From Phormidesmis sp. RL_2_1 (GTDB taxonomy: Bacteria > Cyanobacteriota > Cyanobacteriia > Phormidesmidales > Phormidesmidaceae), in contig JAAUPS010000007.1 in NCBI GenBank assembly GCA_012033015.1, forward strand, positions 1 through 60,357: a stretch of 60,357 bases of DNA. The letters are read 5' to 3'. Position numbers and translations under genes: made by a program. This document shows, one piece after another, positions 58,399-60,357 of this stretch; the first letter of the stretch is position 1; each line of letters starts with the position of its first letter. The notes under the pieces were generated by a model. That model was not told where the DNA came from. It worked only from the letters and a program-made list of their open reading frames with translations, and did no database searches.

Positions 58399-59235
58399 AT
58401 GGTTGCACCGCTGATTTCAGCCATTATCTGTACTCATAACCGTGAGCAATATTTGGGTGCGGCCATTGATAGCCTGCTGGCGCAAACCTTTGAGCCCTAC
58501 GAAGTCATTGTGGTGGACAATGCCTCTACCGATGGCACAGCCGAGGTGGCCAAGGCCCGATTGAGTTCTGGCAAGGTACGCTACCTTTATGAGCCTACTC
58601 TGGGGCTTTCAGTTGCCCGTAATACCGGCGCTGAAGCTGCCCAAAGCCCCATTGTGGCCTATTTAGATGATGATGCTGAAGCCAGCGAAGGCTGGCTCGC
58701 TGAGTTAGTGAAGGTTTTTGATGCGAATGCTAAAGTGGCGATCGCTGGTGGTAAAGTCACCCTGCTGTGGCCGCCCAACACCCAGCCTCCTCACTGGCTC
58801 TCAGCCGATTTAGCCAGTGGCTTAGGGGCCTATGACCTAGGCGATCAGCTAGTGTATATTCAGCAGCCCTCTCTCACGCCTCGCGGCCTGAACTACGCTA
58901 TCCGCAAGCAGTTTTTGCAAGACGTCGGGGGGTTTGATGCCCACTTGGGCCGCGTCGGCAAAAACCTGCTCTCCAACGAAGAGCAGCAAATGACCCGGCT
59001 GGCACTTGACCATGGTTGGCAGGTGGCCTACATTCCTACCGCGCTAGCCGCCCACAATGTGTCATTAGCGCGAATGCAGCCAAGCTGGTTTTTGAGTCGT
59101 AGCTGGTGGCAGGGCATCAGCGAAAGCTACCGCGAGCAGGCCAGCAATACCACCGGGCTCTGGCAATTGCGCAGTGGCGGCGAAAGGCTAGTGCGCGGCC
59201 TATATAAAACTGTGAAATACATTCCATCGGCCTGA
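58399..59235 (+). CDS. Glycosyltransferase family 2
   Basis: A 278-aa GT-A fold enzyme from ATG 58399 (MVAPLISAIICTHNR). It has the DxD-type metal motif in VAYLDDDAEA, and VIVVDNASTDGTAEVAKA for nucleotide binding. A TTG-initiated frame from 58315 would add 28 residues atypical of the family. The ending LVRGLYKTVKYIPSA is basic. The acceptor is unknown. Confidence 0.9.
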   Translation: MVAPLISAIICTHNREQYLGAAIDSLLAQTFEPYEVIVVDNASTDGTAEVAKARLSSGKVRYLYEPTLGLSVARNTGAEAAQSPIVAYLDDDAEASEGWLAELVKVFDANAKVAIAGGKVTLLWPPNTQPPHWLSADLASGLGAYDLGDQLVYIQQPSLTPRGLNYAIRKQFLQDVGGFDAHLGRVGKNLLSNEEQQMTRLALDHGWQVAYIPTALAAHNVSLARMQPSWFLSRSWWQGISESYREQASNTTGLWQLRSGGERLVRGLYKTVKYIPSA

Positions 59236-59388
59236 CCAGCGATTTGAAAACTTTGGTCCTATGCCTATGGCCAAATCGCCTATCTCGGTAGTGTTATCCG
59301 ATACTTAGTCCGGCAGCAACTGCGGTCACAGAAGCCGACTTAAGATGCCCATTCCCTCTCTTGTCAACTCTCCACCTTCTTCAAACCC

Positions 59389-60309
59389 ATGAACTCTGCC
59401 TCTATTCCGGTATCTGTTCTCATTCCTGCCAAAAATGAGCAAGAAAATCTACCCGCCTGTTTGGCTAGCGTGGCCCCAGCAGACGAAGTTTTCGTCGTAG
59501 ATTCTCACAGTGAGGATAACTCGGTTGAGATTGCAGAGCGCCTAGGCGCGAAGGTCGTGCAGTTTGATTTCAACGGTCGCTGGCCGAAGAAGAAAAACTG
59601 GTCGCTCGACAACCTACCGTTTCGCAACGAATGGGTCCTGATTGTGGACTGTGACGAGCGTATTACCCCAGAATCTTGGGCTGAAATTGCCGAAAAGATC
59701 AAAAATCCAGATCTAGACGGTTACTACATCAACCGCCGGGTCTTTTTCCTTGGTAAATGGATCCGCCACGGTGGCAAGTATCCCGACTGGAATCTGCGCT
59801 TGTTTCGCCATGCCAAGGGCCGCTACGAAAACCTGAATACCGAAGATATTCGCAATACTGGCGATAACGAAGTCCATGAGCATGTGGTGATACCCCACGA
59901 AAAAGTAGGAAAGCTGCAAGAGGATATGCTGCACGAAGATTTTCGTGATTTGTATCACTGGTTGGCACGGCATAACCGATATTCCAATTGGGAGGCGCGG
60001 GTATATTACAACCTGCTCACGGGGATGGGCGACGATGGCACTATTGGGGCCAATTTATTTGGTGATGCGGTACAGCGTAAGCGCTATCTGAAGAAAATTT
60101 GGGTGCGTCTACCGTTCAAGCCCTTTTTGCGCTTTGTACTGTTTTACTTTATTCAACTGGGCTTTTTAGATGGTTATGCGGGCTATGTCTATGGCCGTTT
60201 GCTTAGCCAGTATGAGTATCAAATTGGGGTGAAGCTATACGAGCTGAAATTTGGTGGTAGCTTAAACATTCAAAAGCCAAATCCTGAGCGACCACAGGCC
60301 CCAAGCTAG
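59389..60309 (+). CDS. Glycosyltransferase family 2
   Basis: A 306-aa GT2 of WaaE/KdtX-like layout: PVSVLIPAKNEQENLPACLA, LIVDCDERITPE (DxD), FFLGKWIRHGGKYPDWNLRL, and a C-terminal membrane-associated stretch (FKPFLRFVLFYFIQLGFLDGYA). The glucose-type transfer to lipopolysaccharide core or other glycolipid is inferred from the WaaE resemblance. It follows another GT2 gene by 153 bp on the same strand. Confidence 0.9.
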   Translation: MNSASIPVSVLIPAKNEQENLPACLASVAPADEVFVVDSHSEDNSVEIAERLGAKVVQFDFNGRWPKKKNWSLDNLPFRNEWVLIVDCDERITPESWAEIAEKIKNPDLDGYYINRRVFFLGKWIRHGGKYPDWNLRLFRHAKGRYENLNTEDIRNTGDNEVHEHVVIPHEKVGKLQEDMLHEDFRDLYHWLARHNRYSNWEARVYYNLLTGMGDDGTIGANLFGDAVQRKRYLKKIWVRLPFKPFLRFVLFYFIQLGFLDGYAGYVYGRLLSQYEYQIGVKLYELKFGGSLNIQKPNPERPQAPS

Positions 60310-60312
60310 TCC

Positions 60313-60357
60313 GGTGGATGCTTAATGGGTGGATGCTTAATGGGTGGATGCTTAATG
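60313..60357. repeat. 15-bp tandem repeat cut by the window end
   Basis: GGTGGATGCTTAATG is repeated three times up to the last base. It likely continues beyond the window. Confidence 0.9.

Overview
The window is chromosomal DNA of a cyanobacterium. The palindrome GCGATCGC (HIP1) recurs throughout, two vitamin E genes of cyanobacterial type are present (an MPBQ/MSBQ methyltransferase and tocopherol cyclase), and there are several families typical of cyanobacteria: a multi-GAF cyanobacteriochrome-like kinase, a GluR0-like channel, a lipid-A-disaccharide-synthase-related protein and an RMD1/DUF155 protein. The many small intergenic repeats fit a Leptolyngbya-like or other filamentous lineage, but the genus cannot be fixed from sequence reading alone.

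Layout. 0.2-7.7 kb: a hypothetical gene, two transposase remnants and a minus-strand operon for an accessory Hsp70 machine (TPR protein, degenerate J protein, GrpE-like factor, lidless Hsp70). 7.7-13 kb: two convergent sensor histidine kinases with closely related kinase modules, one with five GAF domains (bilin-type cysteines in four of them) and one with an ethylene-receptor-like membrane domain. 13.2-22.4 kb: a conserved hypothetical, a radical SAM/SPASM protein, the MPBQ methyltransferase, an Nramp-like transporter, argS, mug, def and an HtrA protease. 22.4-26.4 kb: dnaA, a cluster of DnaA boxes that is the probable replication origin, and dnaN. 26.7-31.8 kb: a micro-ORF, a Fur-family regulator and a run of four uncharacterised envelope/membrane genes. 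32.3-44.5 kb: an MlaE-like permease, an MsbA-like exporter with the LpxB-related protein, a secreted FAD oxidoreductase, a sugar ABC transporter without binding protein, a YgjP-like peptidase, tocopherol cyclase and tRNA-Arg(CCU). 44.7-60.3 kb: a TrmJ-like methyltransferase, a pterin dehydratase, a HI0933-type flavoprotein, a GluR0-like receptor channel, DUF155 and other cyanobacterial hypotheticals, three glycosyltransferases, an MFS transporter, recO and deoC.

Two cross-cutting points matter for reading this annotation. First, thirteen genes, including the essential dnaA and argS, are each broken by one (htrA by two) single-base slips, nearly all in or next to homopolymers, while the protein continues intact in the next frame. 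I treat these as probable sequence or assembly errors and annotate the joined genes; a fourteenth gene (GluR0-like) has a probable break inside a tandem repeat. Second, the DNA is unusually rich in short tandem repeats (12-24 bp units) and carries at least two dispersed repeat families (called A and B here). One family A copy supplies the C-terminal codons and stop of the GluR0-like gene.

No CRISPR array, rRNA or intact insertion sequence was seen. The most promising unexplained elements are the accessory Hsp70 operon, the adjacent light-sensor-like and ethylene-sensor-like kinases, the 27.5-31.8 kb envelope gene run and the family A repeat.
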